This document shows, in pieces, positions 42,220-51,197 of a stretch of DNA of 64,000 bases. The notes beneath the pieces were generated by a model. That model did not search any database. It saw only the letters and a list, made by a program, of their open reading frames with translations, and had not been told where the DNA came from. Source of the stretch: Gemmatimonadaceae bacterium (GTDB lineage: Bacteria; Gemmatimonadota; Gemmatimonadetes; Gemmatimonadales; Gemmatimonadaceae); NCBI GenBank assembly GCA_036496605.1, contig DASXKV010000003.1:124001-188000 (forward strand). Reading direction: 5' to 3'. The stretch's first letter is position 1, and every line of letters begins with the position of its first letter. Made by a program: the position numbers and the translations under genes.

Positions 42220-43989
42220 ATGCTCGGACTCTCGCCCTGGATCGCGCTCGCTGCGTTCGCACTCGCCGTGCTCGCCGTGCGGCTTCTTCCGTCGGTCAAC
42301 GCGACCGGCATTGAGCGAGCACTAAACAGCCGCTGGGCGCCGCTCGTCGCCGGCCTTGCTTCTGGCGTCGTGTCGTGGTGGCTGTGGGGCTCGCTTTCGC
42401 GAACGCCAGTGATTCACGACGAGTCCGCGTATCTCTTGCAGGCGCAGCTGTTCGCGCATCTTCGGTGGACGGGCGCGGCGCCGCCGATTCCGGAGTTCTT
42501 CGAGCAGCTGCATGTGCTCGTCGACGGCGCGCTCGCCTCGAAGTATCCGCCCGGCAACTCGCTCGTGCTCACGCTTGGTGTGCTCTTGGGCGTTCCCGGT
42601 CTGCCGGTTGTTCTTCTGAATGCGTCTGCCGGCGCCCTGATGTATGTGCTGGCGCGTCGCATCTCTGGAGGCGTGGTTGCTCTCTTCACGTGGGTGGTGT
42701 GGCAATCGTCGTTTCCCGACATCTATTACCACGCCAACTACATGTCGGAGAGCGTGACCGGACTAACGTGGCTTATGACGTGGTGGGGGATTCTTCGATG
42801 GCGCGATGGCGACGGGCGTAGATGGCTCGTCGTTGCCGCTGCCGCCGTCGCGTGGTGCATGATAACACGCCCGGTGACCGGCCTCGCACTCGGCATGGTC
42901 GCGATGAGTGTCGTCTCATGGCGCTGCCGAAGGACTCGCGCGTGGCCGGACCTCGTGCCGGCGGTGAGCGCCGCCGCATTCATTCTCGCGATCATCCCGC
43001 TCTGGAGCTGGCGCACGACTGGCGACCCACGAGTCATGCCACTGACGTACTACACAAAAACCTACGTGCCATTCGACAAACCCGGCTTCGCCTCGGGCGC
43101 TGACGATCGGCCGAGTGCACGATTGCCGCGCGATCTCCTCCGCATCCAGTACGCGTTCTATCAAGAGCATCTGCGCCACACGATTGCGAACCTGCCGAAA
43201 ATCGCGTGGGCGCGAATCACGATGCTCGATCGCGACGCCTTCTACGAATGGCGCGGCGGATTGCGTCTCTTCGCGCTCCTTGGTCTGCTCGCGCTGAGCG
43301 TCGAGGGATGGATCGCGCTCGTCGCCTTCATCGCGCAATTCGTTCTCTATCTCTCCTACGCGCACCCCGCGTGGTGGACGATGTACTACGTGGAGTGCAC
43401 CCCGGTTCTTGCCTTCATTACCGCGTTGGGCATGACGCGAGTACTCGCTTCCGTGTACCGAGCGAAGCCCGTCGGAAGCGTCGCGCTTCCAAGGAGCCTA
43501 ACGCGGACAGTCGCCGCGATGCGAATGGCGCTGGCTTCGCCGGCGGCCACCGACGGTCGGCGGTTGGCGACCGCGGCCCTCGTCATCGCCGCCGTGGGTC
43601 TCGTTGCGACCGGCGCGGTCACGCGACAGGTCAAGGTGACGCTGGGGCAGGACCACTCCTTCTACGACGCATTCGCGCAACTCGTCAGGCAGATTCCCGA
43701 GAAGCAGGCGATCGTGTTCGTTCGCTACACCGACAAGCATCCGGACGGGTTGAGTCTGGTGCGGAACGTTCCGGACCTCGACCAGGCGCCGGTGTGGACG
43801 GTGTACGACCGGGGTGAAGACAACGCGCGATTGATGGCGCTGGCTCCAGATCGCGCACCTTACCTCTTCGACGAGAAGAGCTGGAGCCTCAAGCCACTGA
43901 ATGAGCCACGCCGACAGGAGCTGTCTCGCTCCAGGGCGCCGACCGCCGACTCGCTCAGGGTACTACAAGCAGGCCAACGTCGCCGTTGA
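42220..43989 (+). CDS. Multi-pass membrane protein, probable GT-C-type glycosyltransferase
   Basis: The 589-residue protein has about 11 hydrophobic segments. After the second segment there is a periplasmic loop with VIHDESAYLLQAQLFAH, where the acidic pair resembles the catalytic loop of GT-C mannosyl- and aminoarabinosyltransferases such as ArnT-like proteins. A large periplasmic C-terminal part begins near residue 470 (QDHSFYDAFAQLVRQIPEKQ). It could transfer a sugar from a polyprenyl-phosphate donor to an envelope acceptor. The end overlaps by 35 bp the stop of the convergent outer-membrane-like protein gene. Confidence 0.75.
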   Translation: MLGLSPWIALAAFALAVLAVRLLPSVNATGIERALNSRWAPLVAGLASGVVSWWLWGSLSRTPVIHDESAYLLQAQLFAHLRWTGAAPPIPEFFEQLHVLVDGALASKYPPGNSLVLTLGVLLGVPGLPVVLLNASAGALMYVLARRISGGVVALFTWVVWQSSFPDIYYHANYMSESVTGLTWLMTWWGILRWRDGDGRRWLVVAAAAVAWCMITRPVTGLALGMVAMSVVSWRCRRTRAWPDLVPAVSAAAFILAIIPLWSWRTTGDPRVMPLTYYTKTYVPFDKPGFASGADDRPSARLPRDLLRIQYAFYQEHLRHTIANLPKIAWARITMLDRDAFYEWRGGLRLFALLGLLALSVEGWIALVAFIAQFVLYLSYAHPAWWTMYYVECTPVLAFITALGMTRVLASVYRAKPVGSVALPRSLTRTVAAMRMALASPAATDGRRLATAALVIAAVGLVATGAVTRQVKVTLGQDHSFYDAFAQLVRQIPEKQAIVFVRYTDKHPDGLSLVRNVPDLDQAPVWTVYDRGEDNARLMALAPDRAPYLFDEKSWSLKPLNEPRRQELSRSRAPTADSLRVLQAGQRRR

Positions 43990-45211
43990 AGCTGTCGCGA
44001 CGCGTCGGCAATCCCGGCGGCGCGAGCCACGCACCACCGTCGAGACGCACGTTGATCTCGTGCACGCCGGCAGATACCGGAAGCGTGATATCCCAGATAT
44101 CGCGGCCGCGGCGCATCAGCACGAGCGGCGTCCAGTCACTAAAGTCTCCCATCACTTCGACGGTCTCCACGCCGCCCACGCGAACCGTAAGCTTCTGCGT
44201 GCCTGTCGCGAGCGAACGAACCTCGAACTCGCGAACGGCGGCCAGCGTCCTCGGCGCAACCGGAACGGTGTTCCGTGGAATCGAGCTGGTCGAAAGCATC
44301 ATCCCGAAGTTGGCGTAGTTGCGGGCGGGTAGGCCGCGCGACGGATTTGCTGGAACGCGCCCGCCTCCCATGACCGCCGCGATTCGGTTCGTGAGCCACA
44401 CGACTGCCGTTCCCGCTGCCCAACGACGCGAATCCGGTGTTACGTCGTACGAGTCGCCGAATCGATAGCCGGCCTGGCCGGTGAGCTCGAGCCAGCCGAA
44501 CGCCCAGTTCACCGACCCTTCGACGTCGCTGAAGCGCGATTGCCGACGACAATCGTTGACCGAATTCGTCGCGGAAGAGGCGCTCAGCGACGATCCACTG
44601 GCGCTCGTGATGGCAAGCGGATCGCTGTGCGTTCCGCACGTCTCGGTCGCGCCTGACGAGTCACGCGTCGCGGCGACTTTCGTAAAGAAGAAATTCGTGA
44701 AGGTCCCGCTCAGCATCGCATCGCCGAGCTTCGTCCATGCGCCTGCGCCAGTGACGTCCACGGCGGAGACAACCGCGATACGCCAAGGACGCGCAACACC
44801 GCCCCCGAACCAGATGCCGCTATTCTGGGAGAACAGCATGTGCAGCCGAGCCTGCGCATCCACCTGGTCATTCTCGAGTGATTGATCGAAGAATGCTCGG
44901 CTGGCATTGCCAATCACTTCTGCACGGAAGTGGTTGTTATAGACGGGCGAGAGCAAGGTGCCGGAGATCGTGCCGTCGGCAATTTGCCACTGCTGGCCGG
45001 TGAGCCACGCAGATCCGTGCGCCGCGAGCGCGAGGTAAGGGAGATCGACGCGAATGCCGGGAGCGACGCTGAACACACTCGACGGCACCTCGCCATCCTG
45101 TTGCGTCATGATCGAGCCGGCTTCGACCTTCGACGCGATCTGTGCCAACGCTCCTTGTGGAGCGAGCAGCACAAACGTGAGTGCGGCGATCGCGGCCTTC
45201 GGCTCGGTCAT
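43955..45211 (-). CDS. Secreted beta-rich protein with C-terminal glycogen-binding-like (CBM48/E-set) domain
   Basis: The 418-residue protein has a signal peptide ending GALAQ. Residues about 25-330 are a succession of alternating strands with paired Trp/Tyr/Gly and turn sequences (GSAWLTGQQWQIADG, GSVNWAFGWLELTGQAGY), as expected of an outer-membrane beta-barrel. The C-terminal 75 residues form an isoamylase-N/CBM48-like domain with GDFSDW at 355-360 and HEINVRLDGGAWLAPP. It is the last gene of the sigma operon (45216-47021) and follows the previous stop by 4 bp. It may be an envelope component controlled by that sigma factor. Alternative: a surface sugar-binding protein without pore function. 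Confidence 0.75.
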   Translation of the reverse strand: MTEPKAAIAALTFVLLAPQGALAQIASKVEAGSIMTQQDGEVPSSVFSVAPGIRVDLPYLALAAHGSAWLTGQQWQIADGTISGTLLSPVYNNHFRAEVIGNASRAFFDQSLENDQVDAQARLHMLFSQNSGIWFGGGVARPWRIAVVSAVDVTGAGAWTKLGDAMLSGTFTNFFFTKVAATRDSSGATETCGTHSDPLAITSASGSSLSASSATNSVNDCRRQSRFSDVEGSVNWAFGWLELTGQAGYRFGDSYDVTPDSRRWAAGTAVVWLTNRIAAVMGGGRVPANPSRGLPARNYANFGMMLSTSSIPRNTVPVAPRTLAAVREFEVRSLATGTQKLTVRVGGVETVEVMGDFSDWTPLVLMRRGRDIWDITLPVSAGVHEINVRLDGGAWLAPPGLPTRRDSFNGDVGLLVVP

Positions 45212-45215
45212 GAAC

Positions 45216-45887
45216 CTACGAGCTCGGGTTATCCGGCTCCTGTGACGCTGGCGGTAGTTTGTTTCCGGGCGCCACATGGCTGGGAATCTCGCGCATGCGT
45301 TGCGCTAGCGCGGTCCCCGGATTCTGCCCAGAATGTATGTCTTCGTCGACGCTTTTCCACAACCCGTAGATGTCAGATTCTCCTGCGCCGCGAGACCAAA
45401 GTTGCAGTATGGCCGAGGACGCCTCCGGAATCGCGACACCGCGCTGAATGAGATCGGTGAGTGTGACGAGGGCGCGGAGCAACGGCCGACCGTTTCGATC
45501 ACCACGGAATTTCGCGAGTCCCTCGAGGGGAACGCCGGCCTGCAACGCCGACGCTGCCGCAGTCCACTCCGACTCGTTCAACGTCGATCCGAGCGCGACT
45601 CGCACGTCCAACTCCGTGCGGAATTGCGCACGAACCGCCGCGATGATGTGGCGATTGTCCACGTGCTTCGCTTGTCCCTCGAGCGCCTTGAGCATCAAGG
45701 GCCGATAGGGAACACCGGACACACGGGCGGAGTCGATGATGACCTCGACGGTGAAGCGCGTCTGCGGATCGAGGCGCGAGAGCGGGTCGGGGTCCTGAGC
45801 GAGGAGCGCAAGCGGTTGTAACGCTCCCAGCACCATCGTGGCAGCGCAGACGACTACGCGAGAAGCTTTCGAGCGCACCAGCGTCAC
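45216..45887 (-). CDS. Exported helical protein of unknown function in the ECF sigma operon
   Basis: The 223-residue protein starts at GTG 45887, overlapping the stop of the anti-sigma gene (GTGA). It has a signal peptide ending LALLAQ. The mature part is helical, with ARVSGVPYRPLMLKALEGQAK, RRLIAAVRAQF-like amphipathic segments and an Ala/Leu-rich end. It has no cysteine pair and no enzyme motif. It may be a periplasmic partner of the anti-sigma factor or of the beta-rich protein that follows it, but this is only inferred from the operon. Confidence 0.75.
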   Translation of the reverse strand: MTLVRSKASRVVVCAATMVLGALQPLALLAQDPDPLSRLDPQTRFTVEVIIDSARVSGVPYRPLMLKALEGQAKHVDNRHIIAAVRAQFRTELDVRVALGSTLNESEWTAAASALQAGVPLEGLAKFRGDRNGRPLLRALVTLTDLIQRGVAIPEASSAILQLWSRGAGESDIYGLWKSVDEDIHSGQNPGTALAQRMREIPSHVAPGNKLPPASQEPDNPSS

Positions 45888-46489
45888 GATGCGGATCCTC
45901 CGACGAGGACGACCGAATTTGGCGCACCGAGACCGTCCTCGGGAGCCAGTGGTGCCGTCGGATCGGCGACCCACTGGGTGGTACCATTCGCGCCGTTGAC
46001 CACAAAGGCGTAGATGTGCCGCCCCGGCTGGAGTGGAATAGCAACGCTCCACGTCCCACCGGTCGGTGTACGAGTCATCGGAGTTGCCTGCGCGTCCCAA
46101 TTGTTGAAGTCCCCGACCACGGAGACGGTGGATGCATGGGGCGCGACGAGCACGAACTTGATGACTGTATCATGAAGTGCGAGCGGGGGCCGACGATCGA
46201 CAACGACTCCAGGCCGTCCGGTCTCAATCAGACCGCCCCGATCGATAGCGAAATGTCCAACGAAAGCGCCGACGCCGATGAGTCCTGCGGCGAGCGCGGC
46301 ACCGACGATTGGTGAGAGCGGAAGCGAGCGCGGCTCGATCAGCCAACGCCAGCGCGCGAAGCGAACGGTTGGCCGAGTTTCGAGACGGACGCGCGCCATC
46401 ACGCGCTCGACCGCCGTCGGATCGACGACGACCGCGCGTCGTGCTTCGCGCGCTATCCAATCCACATAAGGGTCGACTTGATCAGTCAT
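45884..46489 (-). CDS. Membrane anti-sigma-like protein with periplasmic glycogen-binding-like domain
   Basis: The 201-residue protein has a cytoplasmic helical N-terminus (about 1-55), one transmembrane helix at about 58-81 and a periplasmic C-terminal part. From about 105 the latter is an AMPK/CBM48-like E-set domain, with TVSVVGDFNNW (GDFNNW at 126-131), WSVAIPLQPGRHIYAFVVNG and WVADPTAP. No zinc-finger motif was found in the N-terminus, unlike the anti-sigma factor at 49-696, so its sigma-binding mode would differ. It overlaps the sigma gene by 8 bp, the usual place for an anti-sigma factor. It could bind a glucan or other glycan and release the sigma factor. Confidence 0.82.
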   Translation of the reverse strand: MTDQVDPYVDWIAREARRAVVVDPTAVERVMARVRLETRPTVRFARWRWLIEPRSLPLSPIVGAALAAGLIGVGAFVGHFAIDRGGLIETGRPGVVVDRRPPLALHDTVIKFVLVAPHASTVSVVGDFNNWDAQATPMTRTPTGGTWSVAIPLQPGRHIYAFVVNGANGTTQWVADPTAPLAPEDGLGAPNSVVLVGGSAS

Positions 46490-47021
46490 CTCGGATTCGC
46501 TCCCATCGCTCGCGCAGCCTATCGCACGCGCGCTTGACCCGCATTTTGAGGGCCGATACACCGGCGCCGGTGAGCGCCGCCATCTCTTCGTAGCTCAACT
46601 CCTCGACGTACTTCAACAAGAACGCTTCACGCAACAGCGGATCCAGTTCGTTTAAAACACGCTGAACAAACTCCTCGTCTTCACCAGACCACGCCGGCCT
46701 CTTGTCTGGCGCGTTCAGCAACAATGCTTCCTCACGTACGAACACGCGCTCGCGGTGCGCCCGGCGAGCTGCGATACTGCGGCACTGATTAACGAGGATC
46801 CGGTATAACCACGCGCTGAACCGGTCTCGTTCCTGATACCGACCCAGCGCTCGATACGCGCGAAGGAAAGTCGACTGTAAAGCATCCTCCGCGTCGTCGC
46901 GGTTGCCCAGCATGCGGATCGCAAAGCGCGCGCATCGATCATAGTACCGATCGACGAGCTTCGCGTATGCATCAACGTCGCCAGACAGCACGCGCTGCAC
47001 GTCGGCGGCATCGTCGCTCAT
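46482..47021 (-). CDS. ECF-type RNA polymerase sigma factor
   Basis: The 179-residue protein has sigma region 2 (YAKLVDRYYDRCARFAIRML, DAEDALQSTFLRAYRAL, FSAWLYRILVNQC) and region 4 (LPREAFLLKYVEELSYEEMA-type helix-turn-helix, then GVSALKMRVKRACDRLR). It lacks regions 1 and 3, as in group 4 sigma factors. The ATG at 47021 follows AAAGGA on the minus strand. It heads a tight operon of four genes: sigma, membrane anti-sigma with a glycogen-binding-like domain, an exported helical protein and a beta-rich envelope protein. It probably directs transcription of its own operon. Confidence 0.92.
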   Translation of the reverse strand: MSDDAADVQRVLSGDVDAYAKLVDRYYDRCARFAIRMLGNRDDAEDALQSTFLRAYRALGRYQERDRFSAWLYRILVNQCRSIAARRAHRERVFVREEALLLNAPDKRPAWSGEDEEFVQRVLNELDPLLREAFLLKYVEELSYEEMAALTGAGVSALKMRVKRACDRLRERWERIRDD

Positions 47022-47252
47022 GTCCTTTGCTATAACCCACCCCCTCCGCGCGTAAGTCACATCACGCGTTTGCTCTAATGAACAACATCCCGCCGCGAGC
47101 TCGCTCGCTGGCCCTCGTGAGCAGCTCATACGGAGTCGATCGCCCTGGTTGCGCGCGATCCGGTGACGGACGTCACGTTTCGCACTCGACTAATCCGCAA
47201 ATTGTGGCGCGTTCCCGTTTGAGGGTAGCCGTTACCGCGCGCGGGTGCCCAC

Positions 47253-47732
47253 TCAGTAGCGGAGCCGCCCAAGCCTCGATACGAAGAGGGTCTCGGCGAA
47301 GCGGCCACGGAGTGCGACGAGGCTCAGGTTCGCCGCGCCAACCCCCAATCCGCGTGCATCGAATGCCATCGAGTCTCGAGTTGCCGTGAGGCGGACGCGA
47401 TATCCCTGACCAAGCTCGCGGCGAACGAGCAGCTCGCTGTCCGCGAGCGCCTCGATCGTCGCCCGCGACGTGTCGATGAGGACCGCGATCGGTGCCCTGC
47501 GATAGATCGCGGCTTGACGCGCCGAGAGAAAGAGCGCCGCCGCGTCGGCTGTCGCGGCGTGCACGGCTGCACGGTCGGCGGCGGCGGAGATTCGCAACAC
47601 CGCGAGGCCAAGGAGCACACCCAGGACTGCGAGGACGACGAGGAGCTCGGCCAGCGTGAACGCCATGCGCCGCGTAGGATGAAGGTCGGCCGCGTTCGGT
47701 GCAGAGCGTTGACTCCAATTTTCTGGAGGCAT
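47253..47732 (-). CDS. Type II secretion/type IV pilus pseudopilin-like protein (GspH-like)
   Basis: The 159-residue protein has a basic leader of about 24 residues (HPTRRMA) followed by FTLAELLVVLAVLGVLLGLAVL, the hydrophobic helix of type IV pilin-like proteins. The residue before the Phe is Ala instead of the usual Gly. The E in FTLAEL is the conserved Glu5 of the mature form. The globular part is beta-rich, with a length like that of GspH/FimT minor pseudopilins. It would be processed by prepilin peptidase and join a pseudopilus. No other secretion gene lies nearby. Confidence 0.83.
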   Translation of the reverse strand: MPPENWSQRSAPNAADLHPTRRMAFTLAELLVVLAVLGVLLGLAVLRISAAADRAAVHAATADAAALFLSARQAAIYRRAPIAVLIDTSRATIEALADSELLVRRELGQGYRVRLTATRDSMAFDARGLGVGAANLSLVALRGRFAETLFVSRLGRLRY

Positions 47733-47828
47733 GCGCCCACACTACATCTCGCTCGATTGGCGCCGACATCTGGACGACGCGATCGGAAGCAATTCGCCGC
47801 GGTCAGAACACGCGTAACCACCGCCACC

Positions 47829-48065
47829 ATGCGACGACTCTGCCTGCTCCTTTCGACCATTCTCCTCGCCTCCTGCCGCGATCCGCGGGCGGAGGCGAAC
47901 ATCGCCGAGGCAATGATCCAGGTCGGTACGGAGGTCAGTGCGCTGCGGCAAGACTATGCGACGTTGCAGGACCAGGTCGATTCGCTACGTGGTGTCGTCG
48001 CTCGACAGGACACGCTCATCACCCGACTCGCATCGCTCGCGAATATGCCGATACCGCCGCGATAA
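47829..48065 (+). CDS. Small coiled-coil lipoprotein
   Basis: The 78-residue protein has a lipobox in LLLSTILLASCRDP, so the mature form would start at the Cys near residue 16 and carry lipid at the envelope. The rest is one coiled-coil stretch (VGTEVSALRQDYATLQDQVDSL) rich in heptads. It resembles small structural lipoproteins such as Lpp or YbgF-like coiled-coil proteins, but no specific family is assigned. It lies divergently from the pseudopilin gene, with about 95 bp between. Confidence 0.75.
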   Translation: MRRLCLLLSTILLASCRDPRAEANIAEAMIQVGTEVSALRQDYATLQDQVDSLRGVVARQDTLITRLASLANMPIPPR

Positions 48066-48183
48066 TCTGCTTCTCGCTGGCGCTCGGAGCCGATCTCGGT
48101 ATGACAGCAGAACCGCTTGCTACTTACACACGTTGCTTCTAGTGTCGTCTTCCTCATCTTCCTTCCCACAAACAGGACTCAGC

Positions 48184-51168
48184 ATGGTCATCCTCCGGCG
48201 ATGGCGCGTTGCATCGCTCGTGGCGCTCGCCGCGGCGATGGCGCCAGGCTTCGCGCCGCTCTCCGCCCAACAAGCGAATGACGCCGAATACACGGCGAAA
48301 ATTCGCGAGCTCACGCCCACCGATCCGAAGTGGAAATTCACGACCGAGCTCGTCGACCATCTGCCGGCATCGCCGACTGTTCCAACGCCTCTGAAAGTGC
48401 TCGGCTACGTGCCGGGTACGATCGGCAGGCTGTCGCGGACGGAAGACATCAACAAATACTTCCGCGCCGTCGCCGCGGCATCGCCGCGCGTGAGGCTCTT
48501 CTCACTCGGGATGAGCGAGGAAGGCCGCGAGATGATCGTTGCCGCGGTTGCCGATGAGAACACTATCAAGCGGCTCGACGAATACCGTGGGATGGCCGCG
48601 CGTCTCGCCGATCCGCGCGGCGAGTCGGACGCCGAGCGCGCTCGGCTGATTCGCGAAGCGAAACCGATCTATTGGCTCACGGGGACGATTCACGCGCCAG
48701 AGACGGGAAGCCCCGAGATGCTCATGGAGCTGCTGTACCGCCTCGCCGTCGAGGAGACGCCCTTCGTTCAGAAAATTCGAAACAATGTCATCACGCTGAT
48801 TACGCCGGCGACGGAAGTCGACGGCCGCAACCGGATCGTCGACATCATCGAGGAGGAAAAACAGCTCAAGCTCGGCCGCGGCGGCATTCCCACCGTGTAC
48901 TGGGGGAAGTACATCGCGCACGACAATAATCGCGATGGGCTGATGATGAGCATCAAACTCACGCAGAACATGAACACTGGGTTCCTGTTCTGGCGGCCGA
49001 CGATCATACACGATCTACACGAGTCGGTGCCGTTTCTCTATACCAGCACGGGCACCGGCCCATACAACGACGAGTTCGATCCGATCACCGTCGGGGAATG
49101 GCACACGCTCGCCTATCAGGAGATCAACGAGCTGACCAAGCGCGGGCTGCCGGGCGTCTGGACGCACGGCTTCTATGATGGCTGGGCGCCTAACTACATG
49201 CTCGGCATCGCGCAGTTTCGAAATTCGATGGGCAAGTTCTACGAGACATACACGTCCGGCGGAGCGGACTGTCAGATCGTGAACCTTCCCGGTTCGGCCA
49301 CTTCAAAAGAATGGTATCGCCCGAATCCGCCGGTGAACGGCATCAAGTGGTGCATCCGCACCAACATCAACTATCAGCAGTCGGGAGTGCTCATCGCACT
49401 CAAGTTCGTTGCCGACAATCGTGACACATTCGTCGAAGACTTTGCGCTGAAGGCGACGCGCATGGTCGAGCGCGGGAAAACCTCGGCGCCGTACGCGTTC
49501 GTCATCCCGCATGATCAGCGACACGCGGCGGAAGCAGCGGACCTCGTCGATTATTTCCGGAAGGTGGGGAGCGAGGTCCACGTTGCGTCGACGGCATTCA
49601 CGACGCGCGATATGCCCGCCGTCGTCGAGCGTGGGCTCGTGGCAGCTCCCGCCGGGACAGCGGCTGCGGGCGGAGGCGGACGCGGTGGACGGGGCGGACG
49701 CGGCGCCGACTCGAGCTCGGCGCGATCGGATAGCACGCGCTCGAGCCACCTGGTGAACGTGACCGCAGGCGATTGGATCGTCCGAATGGACCAGCCGTAC
49801 ACCGCGCTCATTCGCACGGTGCTCGCCGTGCAGAAGTTCCGCCCCGATGATCCTTCGCCTTACGACGACACCGGTTGGACCCTGGACGAGCTGCGTCACG
49901 TGACGGTGTACACGATCGCTGATTCGAGTATTCTCACCAAGCCGATGACGCTGTTGAAGACAGACGCGCACGTCGCTGGCAGCATCGCCGGTAGCGGCGG
50001 TACGCTCATCGTGAGCCATTCGGGAGACTGGCGCTCGGCAGTGCTGCCCTGGAAGGTGGGCGCGTCGAAGGTGAGCGTCGCTGATAGCGCGTTCGCAGTC
50101 TCCGGCACGAGCTATCCGGCAGGGACGTATATCGTCGACAACGACCCGACCGTGCGCGATGCAATCACGCGGCTCGGAATGAAAGCGACCGCGGTCTCCG
50201 CCTCGCCAGGCGCCCGCTCGCATGTCGTGCAGCTACCCAGGATCGCATTTGTCCACACGTGGATCGAGACTCAGAATGAAGGGTGGGTTCGTCACGCTCT
50301 GGAGGAGATGGGCGTGCCCTTCACCTACATGTCCACGCAGCGATTGAAGGACCCGGGACTTCTCGATCGGTACGATGTCGTTCTGCTCCCGCACGTGAAT
50401 GGTCCCTCCTCAGCGATGGTGAATGGGCGTCCCCTTGTCGGTCCAGCCGTGCCCTGGAAAACCACTGCGCTCACACCGAACCTCGGGAAGATCGATTCCA
50501 GCGATGACATTCGACCGGAACTCGGCCTCGAGGGACTGGCAGCCGTGCGGCGATTCGTCGAGCGCGGCGGCCTGCTTCTCGTCGAAGGGAACTCGAGCCG
50601 CTTGCCAATCGACTTTGCCCTGACGTCCGGCGTGAGCGTCGTGACGACGCAAAGACTGCTGGCTCGTGGCGCCATCTTCCGCGCCGAAGCCGTGACGCGG
50701 TCGAGCCCGATCCTCTACGGCTACGAGCGCGGCTCGATTCCCGTGTACTTCAATAGCGCGCCGTTGCTTGCCGTCGCCTCTGGTCGCGGTGGTGGTGAGG
50801 GAGGCGGAGGCGCGGGCGGAGACGAGGAGCGATCGATGTCCGTTGCGCAGAACCGTCCCGATCCGTCGATCGCCAAACAGACCGCGGCGATGCGGCCGCG
50901 CGTGATTCTGCGATTCGACCAGAACGTCGATTCGCTATTGGTGTCCGGCTTGCTCGACAACGGAAGCGAAATGGCTGGTCGCGCGGCGGTCGTCGACGCG
51001 CCGCTCGGCCAAGGTCATGTGATATTGTTCGGTATCAGGCCAATGTGGCGATACGAGACTCAGGGCAGCTACGCGATGGTGCTCAACGCGCTCGCGAACT
51101 GGAATGCGCTCGACGTGAACGAGCGGCCGCAGCACGTGGCGACGGACGGTGCGCAGAAGCACGAGTGA
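48184..51168 (+). CDS. Secreted M14-family zinc carboxypeptidase-like protein
   Basis: The 994-residue protein has a signal peptide ending LSAQQ and a peptidase M14 domain in the first half. The zinc-binding H-x-x-E is in TGTIHAPETGSPEML, and substrate/catalytic segments follow with NVITLITPATEVDGRNR and TIIHDLHESVPFLYTSTGTG. A glycine/arginine-rich linker lies near 500-520 and another near 855-875. The C-terminal part contains Rossmann-like glutamine amidotransferase/DUF segments (VVLLPHVNG, RFVERGGLLLVEGNSSR). It would act in the periplasm or outside the cell on peptides of unknown type. The SelW-like gene begins 29 bp after it. Confidence 0.87.
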   Translation: MVILRRWRVASLVALAAAMAPGFAPLSAQQANDAEYTAKIRELTPTDPKWKFTTELVDHLPASPTVPTPLKVLGYVPGTIGRLSRTEDINKYFRAVAAASPRVRLFSLGMSEEGREMIVAAVADENTIKRLDEYRGMAARLADPRGESDAERARLIREAKPIYWLTGTIHAPETGSPEMLMELLYRLAVEETPFVQKIRNNVITLITPATEVDGRNRIVDIIEEEKQLKLGRGGIPTVYWGKYIAHDNNRDGLMMSIKLTQNMNTGFLFWRPTIIHDLHESVPFLYTSTGTGPYNDEFDPITVGEWHTLAYQEINELTKRGLPGVWTHGFYDGWAPNYMLGIAQFRNSMGKFYETYTSGGADCQIVNLPGSATSKEWYRPNPPVNGIKWCIRTNINYQQSGVLIALKFVADNRDTFVEDFALKATRMVERGKTSAPYAFVIPHDQRHAAEAADLVDYFRKVGSEVHVASTAFTTRDMPAVVERGLVAAPAGTAAAGGGGRGGRGGRGADSSSARSDSTRSSHLVNVTAGDWIVRMDQPYTALIRTVLAVQKFRPDDPSPYDDTGWTLDELRHVTVYTIADSSILTKPMTLLKTDAHVAGSIAGSGGTLIVSHSGDWRSAVLPWKVGASKVSVADSAFAVSGTSYPAGTYIVDNDPTVRDAITRLGMKATAVSASPGARSHVVQLPRIAFVHTWIETQNEGWVRHALEEMGVPFTYMSTQRLKDPGLLDRYDVVLLPHVNGPSSAMVNGRPLVGPAVPWKTTALTPNLGKIDSSDDIRPELGLEGLAAVRRFVERGGLLLVEGNSSRLPIDFALTSGVSVVTTQRLLARGAIFRAEAVTRSSPILYGYERGSIPVYFNSAPLLAVASGRGGGEGGGGAGGDEERSMSVAQNRPDPSIAKQTAAMRPRVILRFDQNVDSLLVSGLLDNGSEMAGRAAVVDAPLGQGHVILFGIRPMWRYETQGSYAMVLNALANWNALDVNERPQHVATDGAQKHE

Positions 51169-51197
51169 TTTCCGCGACTTCGAATCGAACTTCACTG

